Source: Parafrankia sp. EUN1f
GTDB lineage: Bacteria; Actinomycetota; Actinomycetes; Frankiales; Frankiaceae
Length of the DNA: 64,000 bases
Reading direction: 5' to 3'
Assembly: GCF_000177675.1 (NCBI RefSeq)
Contig: NZ_ADGX01000037.1
Span: 1-64,000, forward strand
Positions 15,101-23,227 of the stretch are shown here, piece by piece; position 1 is the first letter of the stretch, and every line of letters starts with the position of its first letter. The notes below the pieces were generated by a model. It searched no databases and was not told where the DNA came from. It saw only the letters and a program-made list of their open reading frames with translations. The position numbers and the translations under genes are program-made.

Positions 15101-17243
15101 CCGCGACGGCCGCGCGCAGCGCCTCGCGGGTCACGCCCGCCGCGTTCGCTGGCCGTCCCTTGACCCCGGGCGCCCACACCTGGTCGTCGACCTGCACGCC
15201 GGCTGTGCGCAGGTGGGCCCCGAGCTGCTGCGCCGTCCACGGTGCCGCCCCGTCTGGGCTGTCGACGGTGTACCGCCCCGGCCAGGTCTCGGCGAGCCGG
15301 CCCGCCAGCACTGCCAGGTGCGTCTTCTCGGCCTCGGCGACTTCGAGCGCATGACCGAGCAGGACCATCGGGCCGTGCTCGTCGACCTCGACGGCCTCGC
15401 CATCCGCCTGCCCCGTCAGCGTTCCTGCGGCGGCCCGCAGCGCGCGGGCCCGTTCAGCGACCCGCTCGGCGGCCGGGGCGTCGACGTAGGCGCCCCGGGC
15501 CACGATCGGATCGTCCTCGACGCCGGCCAGGTAGCAGATGCCCTTGTCCTTGCGGGTGAACGTGTACGCCTGCACCCCACGGGCCGACATCCCGGTGCCC
15601 AGGATCATGTTGTTCTCCAGATGGCCACCGACCCGCAGGCACAGCCGGATGCTCATGTTCGCCGATATATCGAGCGGCAGGCTTTCCTTCGTCGGCCGCT
15701 GCGTCGCCAACGCGAGCATGATCCCCATAGAGGGACCGCGCTTCATGATGGGCACGCACAGTTCGATGGCCTCCTCCTTGAACTCCTTGTGCCCGAACAG
15801 TTCCTGGCATTCGTCGATCGCGAGCACGATCGGCTGGAGACCGCCGACCTTCCGCGACAGCTCTGGGGTGACCTTGTTCTCCGGGCACACCTGCTTCGGA
15901 AGCGAGCGGATCAGGTCGGAGCGCCGTTCCAGTTCGGCGTGTACCTCTCGCAGCCCCTCCATGCACGCCACCAGGGCGGGCGTGCCGGCCCCGGAGGCAT
16001 ACCGGTGCGCGACCTGCTCACCGGGGGAGGACAGGTCCCCGGTTCCCTTGAGTTCGTAGACGTAGAGCTTCACGAACGGGTCCAGCGCCGCGCCGAGCAG
16101 AAGTACCCGCAGCGCCATCGTCTTGCCGTACCGGGGCATCGCGCCGATCAGAATGCTCTCGAAGATCAGCGGGATGGACACCGGCCGCAACCGCTGGTCG
16201 AACCCGAACGGCAACGGCTCGAAGATGTTCGTGGTGCCCTTGTGCAGCAGCGGCCAGGCCGGTGCCTTGCTCCTGGCGAGGGTCTCCCGCCCGACCCACA
16301 GCACCATCCGCCCCGGGTGGGCTTCGGTCTCCGGTTCCGGCCACACCGCGCCCAGCGGCCGGCGCAGGCCGGATGCGAGCTTGTCGCGTTTCTCGGCGAC
16401 CTCGGCGACGGTGACGCCGTACGGAAGGTCGAACTCGGCCCGCCAGCCCGGCCCGTCGACCTGGATCGGCGCGACCCATTCCAAGCCCTTCTCGCTGATC
16501 TGCTTCGCGATGGTCGCCGGCAGACCGCACGCCGCCAGCGCCCGTTCCACAATGTCGCTGGTCAGCTTCGGTGCCCGCCCGGACCCGGTGACCCGGCTGT
16601 CCAGGATCGGTCGGTCACGGCGCCGTCCGACCGCGCCCAGGGCCAGCACACCGGCCGCCGCCGTCAACCCGAACAACGCCGGCTCGTGGGCGTAGAGCAG
16701 GCCTTCACCGACCCCACCAGCGAGCAGCCCGACGCCGGTCACCGGCGCCCGGCGCCTCACCCGCTCGTCGCGCTGCCGAGACAGCGCCAGGTACGCCGGG
16801 CTGTCGGCCCGGTCGGTGCCCTGGATGCGCTCCCGTCCATCGGCGTCGCCGGTCCACCGGGCCAGGGCCCGGACCGCGCGGGCCGTGCCGCGGGGGCTGC
16901 CCGCCGCGAGACGGCCGGCGTAGAGGTGAGCACGGGCCGTGTGGAATGCGGCCGGGTGCAACGTCTCCTCGACGGCCCACCAGGCGGCCCGGCGGAGCTG
17001 GCGAACATCGCGTACCCACGGTGCGATGACCGGCCTGCGGACCGTGGGCACCTCCCACGGCGCGGCCTCGCCGGTCCCGGCCGGCTGGTCGACCGGGACC
17101 GGGTCGTGCTCGTCGGCATCGACCGCCACCGGCTCGGCCTCGACCGGGACGGCTACCGGCTCGGGTCCGGGCGCCGGGGCCTCCGCGGGGACGGAGGCCC
17201 ATGGGCCGGGGACGAGCAGCCCTTCGTGGGTCTGCGCGCTCAC
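15090..17243 (-). CDS. FtsK/TraB-like DNA translocase of the AICE
   Basis: The 717-aa membrane ATPase pumps double-stranded DNA between mycelial cells. Residues 1-65 are Pro/Glu-rich. Two membrane helices lie near 168-205 (APVTGVGLLAGGVGEGLLYA, LTAAAGVLALGAVG). The motor follows: Walker A IGAMPRYGKTMALR at about 366-379 (the PRYGKT variant typical of AICE transfer proteins), Walker B IVLAIDECQELF at about 472-483, and LALATQRPTKESLP downstream. The last 100 residues (LAETWPGRYTVDSPDG to the end) resemble the winged-helix DNA-recognition domain. The GTG start overlaps the stop of the small upstream gene by GTGA. The 174 extra upstream codons in the open frame are not coding. Confidence 0.9.
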   Translation of the reverse strand: MSAQTHEGLLVPGPWASVPAEAPAPGPEPVAVPVEAEPVAVDADEHDPVPVDQPAGTGEAAPWEVPTVRRPVIAPWVRDVRQLRRAAWWAVEETLHPAAFHTARAHLYAGRLAAGSPRGTARAVRALARWTGDADGRERIQGTDRADSPAYLALSRQRDERVRRRAPVTGVGLLAGGVGEGLLYAHEPALFGLTAAAGVLALGAVGRRRDRPILDSRVTGSGRAPKLTSDIVERALAACGLPATIAKQISEKGLEWVAPIQVDGPGWRAEFDLPYGVTVAEVAEKRDKLASGLRRPLGAVWPEPETEAHPGRMVLWVGRETLARSKAPAWPLLHKGTTNIFEPLPFGFDQRLRPVSIPLIFESILIGAMPRYGKTMALRVLLLGAALDPFVKLYVYELKGTGDLSSPGEQVAHRYASGAGTPALVACMEGLREVHAELERRSDLIRSLPKQVCPENKVTPELSRKVGGLQPIVLAIDECQELFGHKEFKEEAIELCVPIMKRGPSMGIMLALATQRPTKESLPLDISANMSIRLCLRVGGHLENNMILGTGMSARGVQAYTFTRKDKGICYLAGVEDDPIVARGAYVDAPAAERVAERARALRAAAGTLTGQADGEAVEVDEHGPMVLLGHALEVAEAEKTHLAVLAGRLAETWPGRYTVDSPDGAAPWTAQQLGAHLRTAGVQVDDQVWAPGVKGRPANAAGVTREALRAAVAARA

Positions 17244-17584
17244 AGCCGGCCCTCCGCCCGGCTGGCCTGGTCGAGGGCGAGCAGGTGCCGGAGGTTCTCC
17301 GCGACCCAGTCGACGTCCCCGCGGACCAGCCCGCCCACGATCGAACCGAGCCGGCTGGACGTCTCGATCCCGAGGACTATCGCCACGTCGAGGCTGCGGA
17401 CTCGCGCGAGCCGGGCCCGCGACCGGTCCAACTCGACCGGGGTCGGCGTGAGCAGCTCGACGGGCACGCCTGCGGCCCGCCGGCCGGTGTCGTGCCCGGC
17501 AGCGGGCCGGGCCGGGGCCGGGATGGTGCGGTCCGGGTGGGGCTGATCCGGCCTGTGGGGGCCGGTGGGTGGAATGCTGCACAT
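17240..17584 (-). CDS. Small AICE protein upstream of the transfer gene
   Basis: The protein has 114 aa from the ATG at 17584, with AGGAG 8 bases upstream. The N-terminal 50 residues are Pro/His-rich. The C-terminal half is a probable helix bundle (PTPVELDRSRARLARVRSLD, LVRGDVDWVAENLRHLLALD). I recognise no family. It sits where spread (spd) genes are found in pSAM2-like elements and overlaps the transfer gene by 4 bases, so a role in transfer or spread is inferred from position only. It has no convincing membrane helix, unlike SpdB. Confidence 0.6.
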   Translation of the reverse strand: MCSIPPTGPHRPDQPHPDRTIPAPARPAAGHDTGRRAAGVPVELLTPTPVELDRSRARLARVRSLDVAIVLGIETSSRLGSIVGGLVRGDVDWVAENLRHLLALDQASRAEGRL

Positions 17585-17887
17585 GGGTCCTGCTCCTTGT
17601 CTGGCAAGGGGTGGGGTCAAGGGCCGGGCCGGCGCTGAGATCGCCGGACCTGGCCCGCTTACGTTGCGTGACCGTTCTGATCAGGGTCAGGGCCGGTGCG
17701 TCGCGCCCCGTCAAGCAGGTGCGCAGGCACCCGGCCAGGGGTGTACGGCCAGGGGCGGCGGCCACCCCTGGCCGGGAGAGAGCGAAAGATCCTCGGGGAG
17801 GAACCGCTGCGGTGCAGGGGGTTCATCTCTCTTGCGTGATCGCTGAGAGCCTGGGAGGGGTGGACGCTGTCCACCCCTGACCACCCC
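17585..17887. other. Intergenic spacer between rep and spd-like gene
   Basis: The spacer contains a strong dyad, AGGGGTGGAC-GCT-GTCCACCCCT, at 17856-17878, just after the rep stop, plus several GGCCAGGGG/CCCCTGGCC motifs (17733-17775). The dyad may be a terminator, replication site or operator. A diverged inverted copy of the whole spacer lies at 3965-4140, which shows it was once part of more than one element. Confidence 0.6.
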
Positions 17888-19669
17888 TTAGCCCAGCGTG
17901 GTCCGGCGGCGGTACTGCTTCCCGGCTAGGCCGTTGTATTCGATCTCTTCCATCTCGACCTCACCAAGAGCGATCAGCCGGCTGATCGCCTCGTGGAAGT
18001 AGTCGCGGTGACGGCGGGTAGCAGTCCGCAGATCCGAATGCACGAGCCAGCCGGTTTCCCGCCCGAGACGATCCGAGATCGCCCGGCACGCCTTCCGTAC
18101 CCGGTCCTCATCGGTCCGCTCCGCGACGATCACCGAACGCTCGGCGTTGGCCACGGCCCGAGCCCGGTTCCGTGACGAGTCGACCGCCCGCAGCTTCTCG
18201 ACCACCGACGCGCGCGTCCGATCCGACACGGCCATCACCGTTCCGGCCAACTCCCAGTCCCTGTCATCCACCTGGGTATGACCGTGGAGCAGGCCGAGCG
18301 CTGCGGCCACCTTCAACCGGCACAGCAGCGCGTGACCGTCGAGCGCGTCGCCCTCACCCCGCTGCCGCTGGATATGCGCCTTCCTGATCGTCGACAGAGC
18401 GGCCGGGCAGACATCGAGCACGTACCGGCCGGGGGCAAAGCCGTCAGCTTCGGTCGTCCACGCAGGCATCTCCCAGGCAAGCGCCTCAGGAGCAGACGGA
18501 GTCTCATCGGGAATCGTCGGGTCTGTTCCCGGCAGCCAGAGGAACCGTTGCGGGGTGCCCCCCGATGCCTCCTTACCCGACAGCAACGGGCCCGCGTTCT
18601 CCGGCTGCACCCCCACCACCAGGCCCAGTCGGTAGGTATGGTTGCCGGTCCTCAGCGGCTCCCCACGGTTGAGAGCGCCCAGAGACTCGCCCATCCACGC
18701 TTCCCGCAACACCGACATGATTGTTGACCCCTGGCGGTCCTGGAGAGCGCCGAGCCGGTCGACTTCGTTCACGACGACAATCGCCGTAGTGGTGTGCAGG
18801 TGCGCGTCTGGCTCGCCGTTATCGCCCGCCTTGTAGCGCACGAACGCGCTGGCAATTCCTTCCCCGGTACCGATGGGCCATGGCGTTACCTCCTCCGGCA
18901 GCGTGTAGGCGTCCTGCGCTGCGCCCAGCGCAGCACCCTTGCCGTTCCCCGATTGCGCAACGATTGCCAGGAAAAGGTTCAGCGAAGCGTGGCTACCAAT
19001 GGTGGGTGGCAGAACGTACTTCGGGCCCACCTGGGACAGCACCCGGACAAGCACAGCACCGAGGGTCGCCCACGGCGATGCCATCCGGCCGCGGGCAGCC
19101 GCCCGCACATGGGTCAGCGACGTCCGAGCCGACCAGAACGCCTCTTCCTCGGCGGGCGTCAGCGCGACGGGAGTCTGCTTGTCCTGCTCGACGAGCGTGC
19201 CAAGCGTCGTCACAGCCTCCCGTGCAACTTCGGCCAGGTCCTTGCCGCCGTCCAGCGCGGCCCTGGCGGACGTCAGCGCCTCCCGCACCTTCCGGCGGTC
19301 CGCCGCCTGCCTGACCTCGGCAGCGAAATGACCCGCCATCCCCTGGGAGGGCGCGGCTTCCTGCCAGGAATCGAGATCAGCGAAGGTGACCCCGTGTCCG
19401 GGTGTGGCGTAATCCGCCTTCGCGCGCTTTCCGAGCTCAACCAGTACCGATGCCCGGTCAACCGGGAGCCCTTTGCCTTCAAGATCACAAATGGTCTTGA
19501 AGGTGATTCCATGCGCCGGGAGCGAAAAGTCCTCCGCTGTCAGACGATCCTTCATGTCCTTTACGGTAGAAATGTCGGCAAGCATCAGGCCGAGGACAAC
19601 CCGTTCCGGGTCAACCTGCGGGGCCTTCATCGGGACTCTCAGCTCCGGGCGGGGCGCCGCCACGGTCAT
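17888..19669 (-). CDS. AICE replication helicase (DnaB N-terminal/DUF3987-like)
   Basis: The protein has 593 aa from the ATG at 19669, which overlaps the upstream stop by ATGA. Residues 15-125 look like a DnaB N-terminal domain (PERVVLGLMLADISTVKDMK, DRLTAEDFSLPAHGITFKTI). The ATPase core has a variant Walker A, AIVAQSGNGKGAALGAA, at about 235-251, and Walker B AIVVVNEVDRLG at 296-307, followed by SVLREAWMGESLG and VGVQPENAGPLLS. The C-terminal 100 residues contain a winged-helix-like end (HRDYFHEAISRLIALGEVEM). It probably unwinds the element origin during replication of the excised circle. It is not the RepSA rolling-circle type. The open frame upstream to 20059 is a shadow. Confidence 0.8.
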   Translation of the reverse strand: MTVAAPRPELRVPMKAPQVDPERVVLGLMLADISTVKDMKDRLTAEDFSLPAHGITFKTICDLEGKGLPVDRASVLVELGKRAKADYATPGHGVTFADLDSWQEAAPSQGMAGHFAAEVRQAADRRKVREALTSARAALDGGKDLAEVAREAVTTLGTLVEQDKQTPVALTPAEEEAFWSARTSLTHVRAAARGRMASPWATLGAVLVRVLSQVGPKYVLPPTIGSHASLNLFLAIVAQSGNGKGAALGAAQDAYTLPEEVTPWPIGTGEGIASAFVRYKAGDNGEPDAHLHTTTAIVVVNEVDRLGALQDRQGSTIMSVLREAWMGESLGALNRGEPLRTGNHTYRLGLVVGVQPENAGPLLSGKEASGGTPQRFLWLPGTDPTIPDETPSAPEALAWEMPAWTTEADGFAPGRYVLDVCPAALSTIRKAHIQRQRGEGDALDGHALLCRLKVAAALGLLHGHTQVDDRDWELAGTVMAVSDRTRASVVEKLRAVDSSRNRARAVANAERSVIVAERTDEDRVRKACRAISDRLGRETGWLVHSDLRTATRRHRDYFHEAISRLIALGEVEMEEIEYNGLAGKQYRRRTTLG

Positions 19670-20226
19670 CGGTCTGTCCCCCAGCAACTCAGACGGCGCA
19701 GCTCGTGACCGTGCTCGGCGAGGCGGGACCGCAGCGGGCGGCCAGTCGCCGCGTGGAGCCGGGCACGGGTCGCGACGTCCACGGGCAGGACCACGATCAC
19801 CCCGGCGCCGGCGAGCCGGGCCAGCACCCGAGGGAGCGCGGCGACCGGCCCGGTGAGTGTGCCGGCGAGGGCTGCGCTTACGGCCTGCTCGGCACCCGCC
19901 CGGGGGTAGACCTGCGCCCGGTCGCCGTCGACGTGCACGACCGCGACGGGCGCCCCGGCGGTGCACGGGTGGATGGTGCCGCTGGCGGCCGTGCGCCACA
20001 GCTCGGCGCTGGTTGCCTGGGACGTCACCGCAGTGACTAGAGCGCCGCAGGTTCCACACACGAGCGGGACCGGTCGGCGGTTATCCTCGTAGGTGCTCAC
20101 GCAGCGTGGTGCGTAGCGAGCTGCGCAGGGAAACCGTACGCTCAAAGTGGTCGTTTCCTTCGGGATGTCGGTTTCGACCGGAACGGCGCCCCTGGCCGGG
20201 CGCCGTTCGTCGTTGTGGGCGTTCAT
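19666..20226 (-). CDS. Hypothetical AICE protein between xis and rep
   Basis: The protein has 186 aa. The ATG at 20226 overlaps the excisionase stop by ATGA. A later GTG at 20098 (VSTYEDNRRPVPLVCGTCGA) would drop 43 poorly conserved-looking residues. A CGTC pair near residue 59 may bind zinc. The rest is Ala/Val-rich with AGTLTGPVAALPRVLARLAG and a basic C-terminus, LRSRLAEHGHELRRL. No family is recognised. Tight coupling to both neighbours makes a role in excision or replication control likely, by inference only. Confidence 0.6.
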   Translation of the reverse strand: MNAHNDERRPARGAVPVETDIPKETTTLSVRFPCAARYAPRCVSTYEDNRRPVPLVCGTCGALVTAVTSQATSAELWRTAASGTIHPCTAGAPVAVVHVDGDRAQVYPRAGAEQAVSAALAGTLTGPVAALPRVLARLAGAGVIVVLPVDVATRARLHAATGRPLRSRLAEHGHELRRLSCWGTDR

Positions 20227-20471
20227 GCGGGGACGAGCGACGAGCCGTCCCCGATGCCGAGAGCAGCACGCAGTGGCGCTGTCGGCACCGTGTACTGGCC
20301 ACCGGTCCGGATTACGGGCACAGGGAAATCCCCTGTCCTGGCGAGCTGGTACGCCTTGCTCCGGCTGAAGCCGAGGATCTCGCTCGCCGTCACCAGGTCC
20401 GTCTGGACTCCCAGCGCAAGGACCTCAGATTCGGTCCAACGGCGACGAATAGCCGTTTTCTTCACAATCAC
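20223..20471 (-). CDS. xis: Excisionase-like helix-turn-helix protein
   Basis: The 82-aa protein starts at a GTG with GGGAGG 7 bases upstream. It has an AlpA/MerR-type winged helix: LVTASEILGFSRSKAYQLAR followed by GDFPVPVIRTGGQYTVPTAP, the usual wing of AICE excisionases. Such proteins bend the attachment site so that the integrase can excise the element. It lies next to, but divergent from, the XRE-int pair, so excision and integration can be set by one regulatory region. The assignment rests on family pattern and context. Confidence 0.8.
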   Translation of the reverse strand: MIVKKTAIRRRWTESEVLALGVQTDLVTASEILGFSRSKAYQLARTGDFPVPVIRTGGQYTVPTAPLRAALGIGDGSSLVPA

Positions 20472-20568
20472 GATAAGCCTCCCGTGCCACTACTCAGAGC
20501 AGTTGATCCGCGTCAGAGAGTGCCATCATGTGCTGCCCAGTGTCAACGAGCAGCTACAGTCTGCTGCC
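20472..20568. promoter_or_regulatory. Divergent control region of xis and xre-int
   Basis: This 97-bp region separates the GTG of xis from the ATG of the XRE gene. It has to contain both promoters and is the natural binding place of the XRE protein. CAGCAG/CTGCTG half-sites flank the XRE start, but no perfect dyad was found. Confidence 0.45.
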
Positions 20569-21204
20569 ATGACGGAAACTGAGGCGCCTAGCTCTGCTGC
20601 CCTGGCAGAAGAGGACTGGCGGCAGCGGCAGGCAACGTTGGTCATCGGAGAGGTCCGACGACACCGCCAGGCGCAAGGCATGAGCGCGGCCGAGCTTTCG
20701 GATGCCTGCGCTCGACTCGGCCTGCCAGTGCACCGGTCCGTGATCGCCAACCTGGAGGGTGGGCGCCGCGGGTCCGTGACGATCGCCGAGCTGATCGCAT
20801 TCGCTGCCGCGCTCGATGTCGCGCCGGCACAGCTCCTGTGCCCGGTGGGCTACGCCGACGAGGTCGAGATGCCACCAGGGCGAATCCGCCCGACGTGGGA
20901 TGTCTATGAATGGATCACCGGCGCATGCCCGGAGAAGACGGAAACGCCTATCGCCCATTACCGGAAGTACCACCTGTATCAACGTGAAGAACGGCAGGCA
21001 CAGCAGCGCGCCGACGAGCAGGACCATCGGGCCGGTCAGCTACCCGCCGGGCCGCTCCAAGACGCCGTACGCGCGACCGCCGACGCGGAACGAGGCCGGG
21101 CGCAGACGATCTATGCCCTGCTCGATGTCCTCCGGAAGGACATGATCTCAGCGGGGATTCGACCACCCGCCGACCGTCCGGACGAGGCGGGCACGCCCGC
21201 ATGA
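20569..21204 (+). CDS. XRE-family regulator of the AICE
   Basis: The protein has 211 aa from the ATG at 20569. A Cro/CI-type helix-turn-helix occupies residues about 22-85 (GEVRRHRQAQGMSAAELSDA, GLPVHRSVIANLEGGRRGSV, IAELIAFAAALDVAPAQLLC). The remainder is charged and partly coiled-coil (HLYQREERQAQQRADEQDHR). No clear ribosome site precedes the ATG, so a leaderless message is possible. Its TGA overlaps the integrase ATG (ATGA), so it likely controls int and xis expression. The longer open frame from 20215 overlaps xis and was rejected. Confidence 0.8.
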   Translation: MTETEAPSSAALAEEDWRQRQATLVIGEVRRHRQAQGMSAAELSDACARLGLPVHRSVIANLEGGRRGSVTIAELIAFAAALDVAPAQLLCPVGYADEVEMPPGRIRPTWDVYEWITGACPEKTETPIAHYRKYHLYQREERQAQQRADEQDHRAGQLPAGPLQDAVRATADAERGRAQTIYALLDVLRKDMISAGIRPPADRPDEAGTPA

Positions 21205-22770
21205 AGATCAAGACCGAGAAGCGGTGTGGGTGCCGCGGAGAGGACGACAAGCAGCTCGGGACGCACTGCCCGAAGCTCAAGCGGGCCGGGCACGGGAAGT
21301 GGTCGTACCGGCTGCGGGTGCCTGATGAGCTGGTCGAGCTGGTCGGTAAGCAGTACCTGCGGGGATCCGGATAACCACCGCGAACGAGGCCAAAGACGCA
21401 GCCCAGGAGAAGATGGAGTCCATCAGGGCGGGTCAACAGCACGTCGGCTCGTTGACGACCGGCGCATACCTTGACCAGTGGCTACAAGGGAAACGGCGAT
21501 TGCGGCCGACCGCTCGACGGTCGTACGAGGGTCACATACGGCTGCATCTGAAGCCCTGGCTTGGTTTGGTGAGGTGCCGTTGACGGGGCTGCGCGCCCAT
21601 CACATCAGCAAGGCGTACCAGCGGATCGAGGAGGTCAACCGGGAGAAGACGCGGCCGACGGGGCCAGGGACCATCGCGCTCGTACACGCGACCCTGAGAA
21701 ACGCGCTGAATGATGCGCGGGACCAGCGGATGATCTCGTTCAACCCGGCGGCAGGAGTCGAGCTGCCCGAATACACCCGGCCGGAGGTCGAGCCGTGGGA
21801 AGCGCACGAGGTCGGGGCGTTTCTCGACGAAGCGGCGACTGACCGGCTTGCCGCGATGTGGGAGCTGATCGCCCTTCACGGCCTGCGACGCGGCGAGGCC
21901 TGCGGCGCCACCTGGGAGGGCATGGTGGTCGACCCGGCCACGGTCGACGACCCGGACGGCCCAGCCGGGCTGCTGACCATCACACAGCAGATCACCGAGA
22001 ACAGTGGCCAGCACGGAGTATGGCCGCCGAAAACCCGAAGCGGGAAGCGGAAGGTCGATGTGGATGCGACCACACTCGGTTCCTTGCTCGCCCACCGGGT
22101 CACCCAGGAGCAGGAGCGCGAGCAGATCGGCGCAGGCTGGGACAACGGCACCTTGCCGGACCAGGCAGGCCGGCCGGTCAGGCTGTCGGGCCTGATGTTC
22201 ACCCGGCCGGAGGGTCTGTACCTACCGCCCGAGTGGGTCAGCGCACGGATTCAGCAGATCGCACGGACGGCCGGGCTGATGGGCACGGTGCGCCTGCCAG
22301 CCGCGGTGAACGATCGGGCGCTGGTGATCGGTGTCCGGTCGCGAGAGCCGGTCGGGGTGTGGACGGTGTACCGGGATCGGGAGCCGCTCGTGCAGGTGGA
22401 GGTGACCGCCGCGGAGCGAATCCAGGGAAACCGGACTCGGCTCGCCCTCTCCGGGCCGCTGCCGGTCGCTGTCGAGCCCGGGGACGAGATCGGCCGGGCC
22501 CTGCTGTCTCGACGCCGGCTCCACGACCTCCGGCACTCCAGCGCCTCGATCCAGCTCGCTGGGGGCATCGACCTGGCGATCGTGTCGAAGCGCCTGGGGC
22601 ACTCGTCACCGGCGATTACAGGCAGCATCTACGCACATCTGCTGCGCCCAGCGGGGCAGCGGGCGGCGCGGACAGTGGCCGCCGCGATCCCTCGCAGACG
22701 CCCCGACGTGCCCACTACGTGCCCACGGGGATCTTCAGGCGCCCCAAGCGGATCTTCTCAGACGTTCTGA
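21201..22770 (+). pseudogene. int: Tyrosine integrase, broken by two frameshifts
   Basis: The ATG at 21201 begins MKIKTEKRCGCRGEDDKQLG, a usual AICE integrase start. The frame ends at 21372, but the protein continues in another frame (ITTANEAKDAAQEKMESIRA), which one extra G in the GGGG run at 21361-21364 would restore. A second break is an exact tandem TTGGT at 21561-21565 and 21566-21570; removing one copy joins HLKPWLG to EVPLTGLRAHHI. The catalytic part is complete: GLRRGEA, HDLRHSSAS, LGHSS and GSIYAHL, with the Tyr nucleophile. An insertion of about 75 residues, probably beta-rich, separates the first Arg box from HxxR. As sequenced no functional integrase can be made. Confidence 0.85.
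22708..22726 (+). repeat. Subterminal 19-bp repeat, right copy
   Basis: This site is identical to 3846-3864 and lies within the last codons of the integrase frame (VPTTCP). Its direct orientation and subterminal position match arm-type integrase or excisionase sites. Confidence 0.6.
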
Positions 22771-22790
22771 TGTTGCAAACATGCTGGTAC

Positions 22791-22849
22791 AGCGGAGGGC
22801 GTGGGATTCGAACCCACGAAGAGGATCACTCCCCTTAGCGGTTTTCAAG
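22791..22849. repeat. attR within the tRNA-Ser gene
   Basis: This is the right copy of the 59-bp attachment repeat, embedded in the intact tRNA-Ser gene. Identity to attL begins 3 bp beyond the tRNA 3' end and ends in the anticodon loop. Confidence 0.92.
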
Positions 22850-22881
22850 ACCGCCGCCATCGGCCACTAGGCGAGCCCTCC
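22794..22881 (-). tRNA. tRNA-Ser (UGA)
   Basis: The reverse strand reads a complete 88-nt class II tRNA. The acceptor stem GGAGGGC pairs with GCCCTCC, the anticodon loop is CTTGAAA (anticodon UGA), a long variable arm is CTAAGGGGAGTGATCCTC-like, and the T arm is GTGGGTTCGAATCCCAC. No CCA is encoded. The gene is the attB site of the AICE, and integration has preserved it completely. Confidence 0.95.
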
Positions 22882-23227
22882 TGACCTGCGGTTTCAGCCC
22901 GGTTGACCCCGATCGCCCCTGGGGCCGTTCCGTGCTTGTTCCGCGTGACCGTCCGGACCGTCGCCGGCCGGGTGGTCATGGTCGAGTATCGCAGCTCCGG
23001 CGTCGGGCGTGCCGAGGGCCTGTTCGATCGAGCCGTTCGCGATCACCTCCTGGCGTCGTAGCTGCACCAGAGATCGCCCGACGACGCTGGCGGGTCGGGC
23101 TGTCACCGAGGGGATCGATGCGGCCTGATCGGGTGCTCCGACGAGCATCTGATCCGGGGACCAGGCCCTGGGATCATGCGACGCCGCCGATGGGTTGTGT
23201 CGGCGGCGATCAGGGCACGTCGAGACT
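22882..23227. other. Intergenic region right of the tRNA
   Basis: No gene is supported here. An 84-codon open frame on the minus strand (22894-23148) has weak third-position GC bias and no ribosome site. The region must hold the tRNA promoter on its left side. Confidence 0.4.

Larger units (their letters stand above)
3668..22849. mobile_element. Integrated AICE (pSAM2-type element) in tRNA-Ser
   Basis: An element of about 19.1 kb is bounded by 59-bp direct repeats (3668-3726 and 22791-22849) that match at 58 positions and equal the 3' part of the tRNA-Ser gene from anticodon loop to end. Within it, in AICE order from the tRNA inward, are integrase, XRE regulator, excisionase-like protein, replication helicase, a small gene and an FtsK/TraB-like transfer ATPase. 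These elements excise, replicate and transfer as double-stranded DNA between hyphae. The integrase is frameshifted, so this copy is probably immobile unless helped in trans. The left 11 kb is cargo and debris, including parts of a second element. Confidence 0.9.

Noticed and set aside
15213-17546. Very long plus-strand open frame (777 codons)
   Set aside because: It is antisense to the transfer ATPase, is rich in Arg/Gly/Pro/His and has no domain; a high-GC shadow.
22894-23148. 84-codon minus-strand frame beside tRNA-Ser
   Set aside because: Third-position GC is much lower than in real genes here, no ribosome site, no family.
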